From assembly GCA_018820005.1 (NCBI GenBank), contig JAHJOS010000420.1, positions 1-13,315 on the forward strand: a stretch of DNA of 13,315 bases, in the 5' to 3' direction. Source of the stretch: Alphaproteobacteria bacterium. GTDB taxonomy: Bacteria > Pseudomonadota > Alphaproteobacteria > Rhizobiales > Devosiaceae. The position numbers were made by a program, and so were the translations under genes. This document shows, piece by piece, positions 1-6,569 of this stretch (the stretch's first letter is position 1; each line of letters starts with the position of its first letter). The notes beneath the pieces were generated by a model. The model was not told the DNA's origin, made no database searches, and saw only the letters and a program-made list of their open reading frames with translations.

Positions 1-1
1 C

Positions 2-304
2 CACCGCCAGCTGCTCTCGACCGTGCGCATCACCGAAATCCTGACCGGCGGCGCCAAGCCGACCATCAAGGCTGCCGGCGCGACTGCACCAGCCGCAGCT
101 GAAGTGTCCACCAAGCCTGCTAAGGTTCGTGCCGCTGCCAAGGCAGCCGCTGCGACCGAAGCCACCGAGGCCAAGGCACCGGTAAAGAAGGCTCCGGCCA
201 AGAAGGCTGCCCCCAAGGCCGCAGCAACCGAAGAAGCCGCCGCTGAAAAGCCGGCGAAGAAGGCCCCGGCTAAGAAGGCCGCACCCAAGGCCGACAAGGA
301 ATAA
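2..304 (+). CDS. rplU: 50S ribosomal protein bL21, 3' part only
   Basis: This is the C-terminal part of ribosomal protein bL21, which binds 23S rRNA in the large subunit. The gene starts left of the window; the frame is open from base 2. The first visible residues (HRQLLSTVRITEI) match the conserved end of the bL21 core, and the gene lies 11 bases before rpmA, the near-universal rplU-rpmA order. The core is followed by a tail of about 75 residues made almost only of Ala, Lys, Pro, Glu and Thr, with KKAPAKKAAPKA occurring twice. E. coli bL21 stops shortly after the core; Ala/Lys-rich extensions are, from memory, common in rhizobial bL21. The tail resembles histone-H1-like low-complexity sequence and is probably disordered and basic. 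The TAA stop overlaps the ribosome-binding site of rpmA. An ATG or GTG inside the visible part would not be the true start. Confidence 0.93.
   Translation, partial: HRQLLSTVRITEILTGGAKPTIKAAGATAPAAAEVSTKPAKVRAAAKAAAATEATEAKAPVKKAPAKKAAPKAAATEEAAAEKPAKKAPAKKAAPKADKE
185..292 (+). repeat. Duplicated 36-bp module encoding KKAPAKKAAPKA in the bL21 tail
   Basis: Two 36-base copies at 185-220 and 257-292 encode the same 12 residues. They differ at four positions by my count, all at third codon positions, so protein sequence is kept while DNA has drifted. They are separated by a 36-base spacer encoding Ala/Glu-rich residues, giving a 72-base period. This looks like an old internal duplication of a basic low-complexity tail. 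Confidence 0.75.
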
Positions 305-308
305 GGAG
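303..308 (+). promoter_or_regulatory. Ribosome-binding site of rpmA (AAGGAG)
   Basis: AAGGAG lies 7 bases before the rpmA ATG at 316 and overlaps the rplU TAA stop (302-304). Ribosomes finishing rplU therefore end on the rpmA initiation site. Confidence 0.8.
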
Positions 309-315
309 CTAGAAG

Positions 316-582
316 ATGGCACACAAAAAAGCAGGCGGTTCATCCCGCAACGGTCGTGATACCGCTGGCCGTCGTCTCGGCGTCAAGAAGTTCGGTGGCG
401 AAGTTGTCATTGCTGGCAACATCATCATCCGCCAGCGCGGCACCAAGTGGCACCCCGGCACCGGCGTTGGCCTGGGCAAGGACCACACCATTTATGCGCT
501 GGTTGACGGCAATGTGTCGTTCCGCACCCGTGCAAACTCGCAGGTGTTCGTCTCCGTCGACCCGGCAAAGGCCGCCGAATAA
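316..582 (+). CDS. rpmA: 50S ribosomal protein bL27
   Basis: bL27 is a large-subunit protein whose N-terminal arm reaches the peptidyl-transferase centre. The 88-residue product has the family's usual length and its hallmark N-terminus (MAHKKAGGSSRNGRD), followed by RLGVKKFGGE and the RQRGTKWHPG segment. There is no N-terminal extension of the kind cleaved in Firmicutes, as expected for a proteobacterium. The ATG at 316 is fixed by the strong AAGGAG 7 bases upstream and by the conserved MAHKK start. The gene is 11 bases downstream of rplU and is followed by a strong intrinsic terminator at 652-681, so rplU-rpmA probably form a unit that ends there, at least in part. Confidence 0.98.
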   Translation: MAHKKAGGSSRNGRDTAGRRLGVKKFGGEVVIAGNIIIRQRGTKWHPGTGVGLGKDHTIYALVDGNVSFRTRANSQVFVSVDPAKAAE

Positions 583-651
583 CCCGGCAGGTCCCACGAA
601 CCAGCCGGTGACCAGTTCCCCGGCTCGCGTTCGCTGTGCAGCGACATTGAC

Positions 652-681
652 AAGGGGAACCGGTTCGCCGGTTCCCCTTTT
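652..681 (+). terminator. Intrinsic terminator after rplU-rpmA
   Basis: A 12-bp perfect stem (arms 652-663 and 668-679, AAGGGGAACCGG with its complement) closes a TTCG tetraloop. The arm ends in a short T run (678-681). It lies about 70 bases after the rpmA stop and 25 bases before the first acetyltransferase gene. Confidence 0.85.
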
Positions 682-706
682 CGCATTGCAAAAACAGAGC
701 TCGAAC

Positions 707-1243
707 ATGGACAGCATCGCCCTTCGCCTCCCCGCTTCAATCGAAACGGATCGCCTGGTGCTGACCACGCCGACCCTCGCCCACGTCCCCGAAATGGCCG
801 TGCTGGCCAATAGCCGCGCCATCTACGAGGTCCTCGCCCGCCTGCCTCACCCCTATGGCGAAAGTGACGGGCGCTTTTTCGTCGAGACCATCGCCCGCGG
901 TCAGAGTGAATTCGCCTGGTCGATCCTGCGCGACGGCCGGTACATCGGCGTAATCAGCCTGATCGGCATCGACCTCAAGGACCATCCGACCCCCGAGATC
1001 GGCTACTGGCTGGGCGAGCCATTCTGGGGCCAGGGCTATGCGACGGAAGCTGCGGTAGCAGTTGTCGCGGCGGCCAAAGTTGCTGGCCTGCCGGCACTCC
1101 GCGCCACCGCGCTGACCAGCAACAATGGCTCGCGCAACGTGCTGGCCAAGGCAGGTTTCATCGAGACGCACGAGGGTCCGTCGCCGCACGGCACCAATGC
1201 CGGTAAGCCCACCACCTTTATGCGACAGGATTTCATGCAATGA
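707..1243 (+). CDS. GNAT-family N-acetyltransferase, RimJ/RimL-like (first of three)
   Basis: This is a 178-residue protein of the GCN5-related N-acetyltransferase fold, RimJ/RimL type, which moves an acetyl group from acetyl-CoA to an amine. The acetyl-CoA-binding region is clear at residues 99-115 (GYWLGEPFWGQGYATEA). The N-terminal ETDRLVLTTPT (13-23) is the usual first strand of this group, and NGSRNVLAKAGF (140-151) is the conserved C-terminal helix. The ATG at 707 gives a standard-length protein; the frame is open further upstream, but that stretch crosses the terminator and part of rpmA. The ribosome-binding site is weak. The last bases overlap the next gene as ATGA. The substrate cannot be read from sequence. 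The ribosomal-protein neighbours allow the idea of ribosomal-protein N-acetylation, but antibiotics or small amines are also possible. Confidence 0.9.
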   Translation: MDSIALRLPASIETDRLVLTTPTLAHVPEMAVLANSRAIYEVLARLPHPYGESDGRFFVETIARGQSEFAWSILRDGRYIGVISLIGIDLKDHPTPEIGYWLGEPFWGQGYATEAAVAVVAAAKVAGLPALRATALTSNNGSRNVLAKAGFIETHEGPSPHGTNAGKPTTFMRQDFMQ

Positions 1244-1752
1244 GCCTGCCCACCACCATCACGACTGAGCGTCTTGTCTTGCGTGCGCCAGTTGCGGCCG
1301 ACTGCGCTGATATTGTCGCCATGGCCAATAATCCCAAGATGCTTGCGACTACGGCGACGCTCCCTCACCCCTTTGGTGACAGCGACGCCCACAAGCTGAT
1401 CACAGAGGCGCACAATGCCAGCCAGCATTGCTACGCCATTACGGGCGTCGATGACCGCTTCATGGGCGTAATGCTGTTCAAACTGGCGCCCGGCAAGGCG
1501 CCCGAAGTTGGCTATTGGCTGGGCGAACCGCACTGGGGCCAGGGCTATGCAGCCGAGGCGCTAACTGGCCTTTTGGCCGCCGTGCGCAGCCTTCCCTCGT
1601 TTGCCGTTGTTACGGCCCGCGTGCTGCAGGCCAATGCCGCATCCGTGCGGGTTCTGGAAAAGGCTGGATTCAGCATTGTCGAGCACACTTTTGGAGTGGT
1701 TGAACGCCACCGCGGCAAGCCACTGTTCGTCATGCAATGGAGCGCACGGTGA
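1240..1752 (+). CDS. GNAT-family N-acetyltransferase, RimJ/RimL-like (second of three)
   Basis: This 170-residue GNAT protein is a clear paralogue of its left neighbour. The acetyl-CoA-binding stretch at 91-107 reads GYWLGEPHWGQGYAAEA, differing from the first copy at only two positions. It begins with TERLVLRAP (9-17) and carries the ANAASVRVLEKAGF helix at 131-144. All three proteins also share an LPHP(Y/F)G-SD-like segment near residues 40-55. The ATG at 1240 overlaps the preceding TGA as ATGA, and AGGA lies 9 bases upstream, so translation is probably coupled. The substrate is unknown. The strong similarity of the cofactor site and weaker similarity elsewhere suggest tandem duplication followed by substrate divergence; that is inference. 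Confidence 0.9.
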   Translation: MSLPTTITTERLVLRAPVAADCADIVAMANNPKMLATTATLPHPFGDSDAHKLITEAHNASQHCYAITGVDDRFMGVMLFKLAPGKAPEVGYWLGEPHWGQGYAAEALTGLLAAVRSLPSFAVVTARVLQANAASVRVLEKAGFSIVEHTFGVVERHRGKPLFVMQWSAR

Positions 1753-2285
1753 ATATCTCGCTGCAGACCCCAAGAATGCTGCTCCGCCAACCCCAACTCG
1801 GTGATGCCGAACCAATAGCGCGCTATCTCAATGACTATGAGGTGGCCGGCAATCTCGCGCGCGTACCCTTTCCCTATCATCTGAGCGACGCCAAAGCCTG
1901 GCTGCGCACGCGCAGGCCCGGCCTGCCGATCGAAGAAACCAATTTCGCCATGGAACTGCCCGACCACGGCTTTGTCGGCCAGGTTGGCTTTCATCGCGGC
2001 CCTCTCGGCCCCATCATCGGCTATTGGCTGGGCCGGCCATACTGGGGCCAGGGCCTGATGAGCGAGGCCGTCACTGCCTGTCTCGACTGGTTCTTTGCGG
2101 CCACCAATGCCGACACGATATATTCGGGTGTGTTCCATTTTAATGCGGCATCACTCGCCATTCAAAACAAGCTCGGGTTTACCCAAACCGGCACCTCGAG
2201 CCTGCTCTGCCTTGCGCGCGACGCCGAGGTAGAGCATATCGACACCAAATTGACGCACAGCGTCTGGAAGGCCAGAGAAAAATGA
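1737..2285 (+). CDS. GNAT-family N-acetyltransferase (third of three, more divergent)
   Basis: This is the third GNAT protein, 182 residues from the ATG at 1737. The cofactor-binding region at 95-111 (GYWLGRPYWGQGLMSEA) aligns with the other two copies but ends in LMSEA instead of YA-EA. It starts with the family-type TPRMLLRQP strand and has the NAASLAIQNKLGF helix at 136-148. The start is uncertain. ATG 1737 overlaps the previous gene by 16 bases and has no good ribosome-binding site, whereas GTG 1749 has GGAG (1739-1742) 6 bases upstream and overlaps the previous TGA as GTGA. GTG 1749 would give 178 residues and may well be the true start. The TGA stop overlaps the obgE ATG by 4 bases. The substrate is unknown. 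Confidence 0.88.
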   Translation: MERTVNISLQTPRMLLRQPQLGDAEPIARYLNDYEVAGNLARVPFPYHLSDAKAWLRTRRPGLPIEETNFAMELPDHGFVGQVGFHRGPLGPIIGYWLGRPYWGQGLMSEAVTACLDWFFAATNADTIYSGVFHFNAASLAIQNKLGFTQTGTSSLLCLARDAEVEHIDTKLTHSVWKAREK

Positions 2286-3325
2286 AGTTCCTTGATCAGG
2301 CCAAGGTCTATGTCCGCTCCGGCGATGGCGGCGGTGGCGCCGTCTCGTTCCTGCGCGAAAAATTCGTCGAATTCGGTGGCCCCAATGGCGGCAATGGCGG
2401 ACGCGGCGGCGACGTCGTGATCGAATGCGTTGACGGGCTCAACACGCTGATCGACTATCGCTATCAGCAGCACTTCAAGGCCAAGACCGGCACGCACGGC
2501 ATGGGTAAGAACCGTACCGGCGCCGATGGCACCGATACCGTGTTGCGTGTGCCTGTGGGCACCCAGGTGTTCGAAGACGACAATGAGACCCTGATTGCCG
2601 ACATGACCGAGGTGGGCCAGCGCGTGGTGCTGCTCTCGGGCGGCAATGGCGGTTTCGGCAATGCCCATTTCAAGACCTCGGCCAATCAGGCGCCCCGCCA
2701 CGCCAACCCCGGCCAGCTGGGCGTTGAAAAATGGATCTGGTTGCGGCTCAAGCTCATTGCCGATGCGGGCCTGGTCGGTCATCCCAATGCCGGCAAGTCG
2801 ACGTTCCTGGCAGCCGTTTCTGCGGCCAAACCCAAGATCGCCGATTATCCCTTCACCACACTGCATCCCAATCTGGGCGTGGTCTCGATTGGCGAGCGCG
2901 ACTTCGTGCTGGCCGACATCCCGGGCCTGATTGAAGGCGCCAGCGAAGGCATCGGCATCGGTGATCGCTTCCTGGGCCACATCGAGCGTTGCGGCGTCCT
3001 GATCCATCTCATCGATGGCACCCAGGACGACGTCAAGCACGCCTATAACGTCATTCGCAGCGAACTGGCGGCCTATGACGAGCGTCTGGCTGAAAAGCCC
3101 GAGATCGTCGTGCTCAACAAGATCGACTCCATCCCGGCCGATGAGCTCAAGGAGAAGATCAAAATCCTCAAAAAGGTCAGCAAACAGGATGTGCTGCAGG
3201 TCTCGGCCGTGACCGGCAAGGGCACGGAAATGGTGCTCTATGGTGTGATTGAGACCCTTGATGCCGAAAAGGCCGCTCGCCTCGAGGCCGCCCGGCGCAA
3301 GATCGAGCCCAACTGGGCGCCGTGA
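2282..3325 (+). CDS. obgE: Obg-family GTPase, ribosome assembly and stress control
   Basis: ObgE (CgtA) is an essential GTPase that acts on late 50S assembly and links growth to GTP and ppGpp levels. The 347-residue protein has the glycine-rich Obg fold at about 1-158 (GDGGGGAVSFLREKF, then GGPNGGNGGRGGDV). The GTPase domain follows: G1 GHPNAGKS at 166-173, switch I YPFTTLHPN at 189-197, G3 DIPG at 212-215, G4 NKID at 279-282, and G5 SAV at 308-310. The C-terminal OCT domain of Gram-positive Obg is absent, as usual in Proteobacteria. The ATG overlaps the preceding acetyltransferase stop (ATGA), with GGAAGG 10 bases upstream. The link to ribosomal-protein genes on the left and rsfS/rlmH on the right fits a ribosome-biogenesis neighbourhood. 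Confidence 0.98.
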   Translation: MKFLDQAKVYVRSGDGGGGAVSFLREKFVEFGGPNGGNGGRGGDVVIECVDGLNTLIDYRYQQHFKAKTGTHGMGKNRTGADGTDTVLRVPVGTQVFEDDNETLIADMTEVGQRVVLLSGGNGGFGNAHFKTSANQAPRHANPGQLGVEKWIWLRLKLIADAGLVGHPNAGKSTFLAAVSAAKPKIADYPFTTLHPNLGVVSIGERDFVLADIPGLIEGASEGIGIGDRFLGHIERCGVLIHLIDGTQDDVKHAYNVIRSELAAYDERLAEKPEIVVLNKIDSIPADELKEKIKILKKVSKQDVLQVSAVTGKGTEMVLYGVIETLDAEKAARLEAARRKIEPNWAP

Positions 3326-4470
3326 TGTCCGGCAACGCCCTAGCGCCCTATCGGCGCCTGACCATCAAGATCGGTTCGGCCCTGCTGGTGGACAGACAGG
3401 GGCGGCTGCGGGCCGAATGGCTGGCCGATCTGGCTGCCGATATCGCCGCGCTCAAGGCGGGTGGATGTGAGGTAGTCATCGTCTCCTCGGGTGCCATCGC
3501 GCTCGGCCGCGGCCTGCTAGGGCTGTCTGCCGTGACACTAACGCTCGAGCAAAGCCAGGCGGCCGCCAGCGCCGGTCAGATTGCTCTGAGCCAGGCCTGG
3601 TCCAGCGCATTGGGCGCTCATTCCATCGTCACCGGGCAGATCCTGATCACGCCCAATATCACCGAGGAACGCCGCTACTACCTGAACGCGCGCACGACCA
3701 TCGCCACTCTGCTCGGCCTTGGTGCCATCCCCATCATCAACGAGAACGACAGCGTCGCTACCGCCGAGATTCGCTATGGCGACAATGACCGCCTTTCCGC
3801 CCGCGTGGCCACCATGATTGAGGCCGATTGCCTGGTGCTGCTCAGCGATATCGATGGCCTCTATACCGCTCCCCCGGCGCAGGACCCCGACGCCGCCCAT
3901 ATTCCACAGGTGCACGCCATCACCCCGGCAATTGAGGCCATGGCCGGCGGCGCGGCCAGCCATCTCTCGCGCGGTGGCATGACCACCAAGGTTGAGGCCG
4001 GCAAGATCGCCACCCAGGCCGGTACGGCCATGATCATCGCCAAAGGCACCCAGGCCCATCCGCTGGCCGCACTCACCCAGGGCGGTCGGCATACGTTGTT
4101 CCACCCCGCTCATACCCGGGCCCAGGCCCGCAAGCGCTGGATCATGGGTACGCTGGCGTTGACCGGCTCGCTGCAGGTCGATGCCGGCGCTGCCCGCGCC
4201 CTGCTGACCGGCAAATCGCTGCTGCCCATTGGCGTCACCAAGGTGGGCGGTGAGTTTGAACGCGGCGACGCCATTGCGGTGCTGGGTCCCGATGGCACCG
4301 AGGTCGCGCGCGGCCTGGCCGGCCTCGATAGCGACGAGGCCCGCCTGGTCATGGGCAAACGCAGCGATACCGTGGTCGAACTGCTTGGCGCCGGCAATCG
4401 CGCCGCTCTGATCCATCGCGACAATCTGGTACTGGTTGGTGCCAAGGAGGACCGTCATGACATTGGCTGA
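3325..4470 (+). CDS. proB: Glutamate 5-kinase
   Basis: ProB phosphorylates L-glutamate with ATP to gamma-glutamyl phosphate, the first and feedback-controlled step of proline synthesis, in the cytoplasm. The 381-residue product has the amino-acid-kinase domain at about 1-260: VSSGAIALGRG, INENDSVAT, YGDNDRLSARVA, SDIDGLYT and SRGGMTTKVEAGK are all visible. A C-terminal PUA domain follows (about 275-360, including RALLTGKSLLPIGV). This is the long, PUA-containing form found in most Proteobacteria. The start could be GTG 3322, which overlaps the obgE TGA as GTGA, or ATG 3325, which overlaps it by one base; ATG is listed, and no clear ribosome-binding site separates them. The 3' end overlaps proA by 14 bases. 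Proline limitation could plausibly feed into this operon, but no regulatory site is visible. Confidence 0.97.
   Translation: MSGNALAPYRRLTIKIGSALLVDRQGRLRAEWLADLAADIAALKAGGCEVVIVSSGAIALGRGLLGLSAVTLTLEQSQAAASAGQIALSQAWSSALGAHSIVTGQILITPNITEERRYYLNARTTIATLLGLGAIPIINENDSVATAEIRYGDNDRLSARVATMIEADCLVLLSDIDGLYTAPPAQDPDAAHIPQVHAITPAIEAMAGGAASHLSRGGMTTKVEAGKIATQAGTAMIIAKGTQAHPLAALTQGGRHTLFHPAHTRAQARKRWIMGTLALTGSLQVDAGAARALLTGKSLLPIGVTKVGGEFERGDAIAVLGPDGTEVARGLAGLDSDEARLVMGKRSDTVVELLGAGNRAALIHRDNLVLVGAKEDRHDIG
4444..4450 (+). promoter_or_regulatory. Strong ribosome-binding site deciding the proA start
   Basis: AAGGAGG lies inside the end of proB, 6 bases before the ATG at 4457. It is the best Shine-Dalgarno match in the window, and it sets the proA start at 4457 although the frame is open slightly further upstream (to 4436). 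Confidence 0.8.
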
Positions 4471-5743
4471 AACAGATGCCGCCACCGGCCTCCGAGAGGT
4501 CATGGCCGAAATCGGCCGTAATGCCCGCCTGGCTGCACGCGCGCTTGCCATCGCGACCCCAGACCAGAAACGCACGGCGCTGATTACGGCAGCCGGCGCC
4601 ATCAATGCACATCGGGCAAAGATCCTGGCTGCCAATGCCACCGACATGGCGGCGGCCCGCACCAAGGGCATCTCCAAGGCATTCCTTGATCGCCTCGAAC
4701 TCACTGACGCCCGTATCGACGCCATCATCGAGGCCGTGCGCACCATTGCCGAGCTGCCCGACCCGGTCGGCACCATCATCGCCGAATGGGATCGCCCCAA
4801 TGGGCTGCACATCGAGCGTGTTCGCACGCCGCTTGGCGTCATCGGCGTGGTTTTTGAGTCACGCCCCAACGTCACCGCTGATGCCAGCGCGCTCTGCATC
4901 AAGGCCGGCAATGCCGTGATCCTGCGCGGCGGCAGCGACAGCTTTCATTCCAGCCACGCCATCGTCGAGTGTATGCTTGATGGCCTGCATGCCGCTCGCC
5001 TCCCCACCGAGGCTGTGCAGCTGGTTCCCACCACCGACCGTGCCGCCGTGGGCGAAATGCTCAAGGGGCTCGACGGCAATATCGATGTCATCGTGCCCCG
5101 CGGTGGCAAGACGCTGGTTGCCCGGGTGCAGGATGAAGCCCGCGTGCCCGTCTTCGCTCATCTTGAAGGCATAGTGCATGTCTACATCGACAAGGCAGCG
5201 GCGCTCGACACAGCTGTCGCCGTCACACTCAATGCCAAGATGCGCCGCACCGGCATCTGCGGCGCCGCCGAAACCCTGCTGGTGCACAAGGATGTGGTTC
5301 AGACGCACCTCAAGCCCATTATCGAAGCGCTGATTGCCAAGGGCTGCGAAATCCGCGGCGACGCCACCGTCATGTCGCTGATCCCCGCCGCCAAGGCGGC
5401 GACCGAGCTCGACTGGCGCACCGAATACGAGGACGCCATCATCTCGGTGAAGGTCGTCGACAGCCTCGATGGGGCCATCGCGCACATCGAAAAATACTCC
5501 AGCCACCACACCGAGGCGATTATTTCCGAGGACCCGCAGGCCGTCGAAACTTTCTTCAATCAGGTCGACAGCGCCATTGTGATGCACAATGCCTCCACCC
5601 AGTTCGCCGACGGCGGCGAATTCGGCTTCGGCGGCGAGATCGGCATTGCCACCGGCCGGATGCACGCGCGCGGCCCCGTAGGCGTCGAGCAACTCACCAG
5701 CTTTAAATACCGCGTCCGCGGCACCGGCCAGACGAGACCCTGA
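4457..5743 (+). CDS. proA: Gamma-glutamyl phosphate reductase
   Basis: ProA reduces gamma-glutamyl phosphate with NADPH to glutamate-5-semialdehyde, the second step of proline synthesis, probably receiving the unstable intermediate directly from ProB. The 428-residue protein is of normal length and belongs to the aldehyde-dehydrogenase superfamily. Visible landmarks are FESRPNVTADASALCIKAGN (134-153), VPRGGKTLV (213-221), FAHLEGIVHVYID (233-245), and the catalytic-cysteine segment RRTGICGAAETLL with Cys268. Near the C-terminus, ADGGEFGFGGEIGIATGR is conserved. The gene overlaps proB by 14 bases and has its own strong AAGGAGG, so it is likely translated at a high rate and coupled to proB. The next gene begins 6 bases after its stop. 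Confidence 0.97.
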   Translation: MTLAETDAATGLREVMAEIGRNARLAARALAIATPDQKRTALITAAGAINAHRAKILAANATDMAAARTKGISKAFLDRLELTDARIDAIIEAVRTIAELPDPVGTIIAEWDRPNGLHIERVRTPLGVIGVVFESRPNVTADASALCIKAGNAVILRGGSDSFHSSHAIVECMLDGLHAARLPTEAVQLVPTTDRAAVGEMLKGLDGNIDVIVPRGGKTLVARVQDEARVPVFAHLEGIVHVYIDKAAALDTAVAVTLNAKMRRTGICGAAETLLVHKDVVQTHLKPIIEALIAKGCEIRGDATVMSLIPAAKAATELDWRTEYEDAIISVKVVDSLDGAIAHIEKYSSHHTEAIISEDPQAVETFFNQVDSAIVMHNASTQFADGGEFGFGGEIGIATGRMHARGPVGVEQLTSFKYRVRGTGQTRP

Positions 5744-5749
5744 CCCCTT

Positions 5750-6391
5750 TTGACCCTGCGCCATCCCATCCGCATCCCCGGCATTACCGCGCTCCCGCCC
5801 TCGGGGCCCGGCATGCGCATTGGCCTGTTCGGCGGCAGCTTCAACCCCATCCACGATGGCCATCGCCTGGTTGTAGAAGAGACCTTGCGCCGTCTTGACC
5901 TCGACGCGCTCTGGGTCCTCGTGACCCCGGGCAACCCGCTGAAAAATCACAGCGACCTGGCGCCGCTGGCCGACCGGGTAGAGGCCGCCCGGACCCTGTT
6001 GCACAATCCCAAGGTACGCGTAACCGGCTTTGAGGCGGCCCATGGTTTCACCTATTCCTGGCAGACCATTCGCTTTTTGACCCAGGCCATGCCCGACCGC
6101 CACTTCGTCTGGATCATGGGCGCCGACAATCTGGTCGATTTCAACCACTGGGAACGCTGGCGCGATATCGCCGCCATGGTGCCCATGGCCATCTATGTCC
6201 GCCCCGGTTCGGGTCGCCGCGCACCGGTTTCCATGGCGGCCAGCGCCCTTAGCCGTTGGCGCCTCGATGAGAGCGATGCGCCCCGCCTGGCGCAGAGCAA
6301 GGCACCTGCCTGGGTCTATCTGCATGGGCGCCAATCGCCCCTGTCGTCATCGGCCATAAGGGCAAGACGGCAACACGTTAAGCCAAAGTGA
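5750..6391 (+). CDS. nadD: Nicotinate-nucleotide adenylyltransferase
   Basis: NadD joins ATP and nicotinate mononucleotide to make deaminated NAD, a shared step of de novo and salvage NAD synthesis. The nucleotidyl-transferase signature is at residues 26-38 when counted from 5750 (LFGGSFNPIHDGH, with HxGH). The C-terminal LSSSAIRARR corresponds to the family ISSTxIR motif. The 213-residue length depends on a TTG start at 5750, the first in-frame start after an in-frame TGA at 5741-5743, which is also the proA stop. An ATG at 5813 would give 192 residues. I favour the upstream start because ALPPSGPGMRIGLFGG resembles the remembered rhizobial NadD N-terminus, where a P-rich stretch precedes the PGM residues; no good ribosome-binding site supports either. 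Linkage of nadD to proA, rsfS and rlmH is common in Alphaproteobacteria. Confidence 0.93.
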   Translation: MTLRHPIRIPGITALPPSGPGMRIGLFGGSFNPIHDGHRLVVEETLRRLDLDALWVLVTPGNPLKNHSDLAPLADRVEAARTLLHNPKVRVTGFEAAHGFTYSWQTIRFLTQAMPDRHFVWIMGADNLVDFNHWERWRDIAAMVPMAIYVRPGSGRRAPVSMAASALSRWRLDESDAPRLAQSKAPAWVYLHGRQSPLSSSAIRARRQHVKPK

Positions 6392-6401
6392 AGAGCCAAT
6401 C

Positions 6402-6430
6402 TTGCGAAACCGTCATCAAACGCGCATATT
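6402..6430 (+). promoter_or_regulatory. Candidate promoter upstream of rsfS-rlmH
   Basis: TTGCGA (6402-6407) and CATATT (6425-6430) match the sigma-70 type boxes at 4 of 6 positions each, with a 17-base spacer. They sit in the only distinctly AT-richer stretch between nadD and rsfS, a 178-base gap (6392-6569) in an otherwise overlapping gene series. The score is modest, so this is only a candidate. Confidence 0.3.
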
Positions 6431-6535
6431 AAGGGCGTGTGATCTTTGTCACCAATACAGGAACTGATTGCTTGCCGTTTGCAAAGACGCCTGCACATTC
6501 CGATCAACCACCAAGGATGCTGATCCCCCGCATGA

Positions 6536-6553
6536 CCCATGCACTTGCATGGG
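6536..6553. repeat. Perfect 18-bp inverted repeat just before the rsfS ribosome-binding site
   Basis: CCCATGCA-CT-TGCATGGG has perfect 8-bp arms around a 2-base centre. It ends one base before the GGAAGG (6555-6560) that serves rsfS. As DNA it could be an operator; as RNA it could fold into a 7-bp stem with an ACUU loop next to the ribosome-binding site. No T run follows, so it is not a terminator. Function is not known. Confidence 0.6.
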
Positions 6554-6569
6554 CGGAAGGCCAATGTTG

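Noticed and set aside
647..652. Perfect TTGACA hexamer before the first acetyltransferase gene
   Set aside because: No usable -10 lies 16-19 bases downstream (GGTTCC at 670-675), and the hexamer runs into the base of the rpmA terminator stem.
356..706. Open upstream extension of the first GNAT frame, which would give 295 residues
   Set aside because: It overlaps rpmA in another frame and crosses the terminator. Its residues do not resemble a GNAT domain, while ATG 707 gives the normal family length.
4859..6334. 491-codon open frame on the - strand opposite proA and nadD
   Set aside because: It is a mirror of strongly biased GC-rich codons of two certain genes and has no recognisable domain. 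The 457-codon frame at 3538-4911 (-) is rejected for the same reason.
6468..6569. TTG 6468 as the start of rsfS
   Set aside because: The added residues are unlike RsfS, and the stretch contains the inverted repeat and ribosome-binding site that point to ATG 6564 or 6570.
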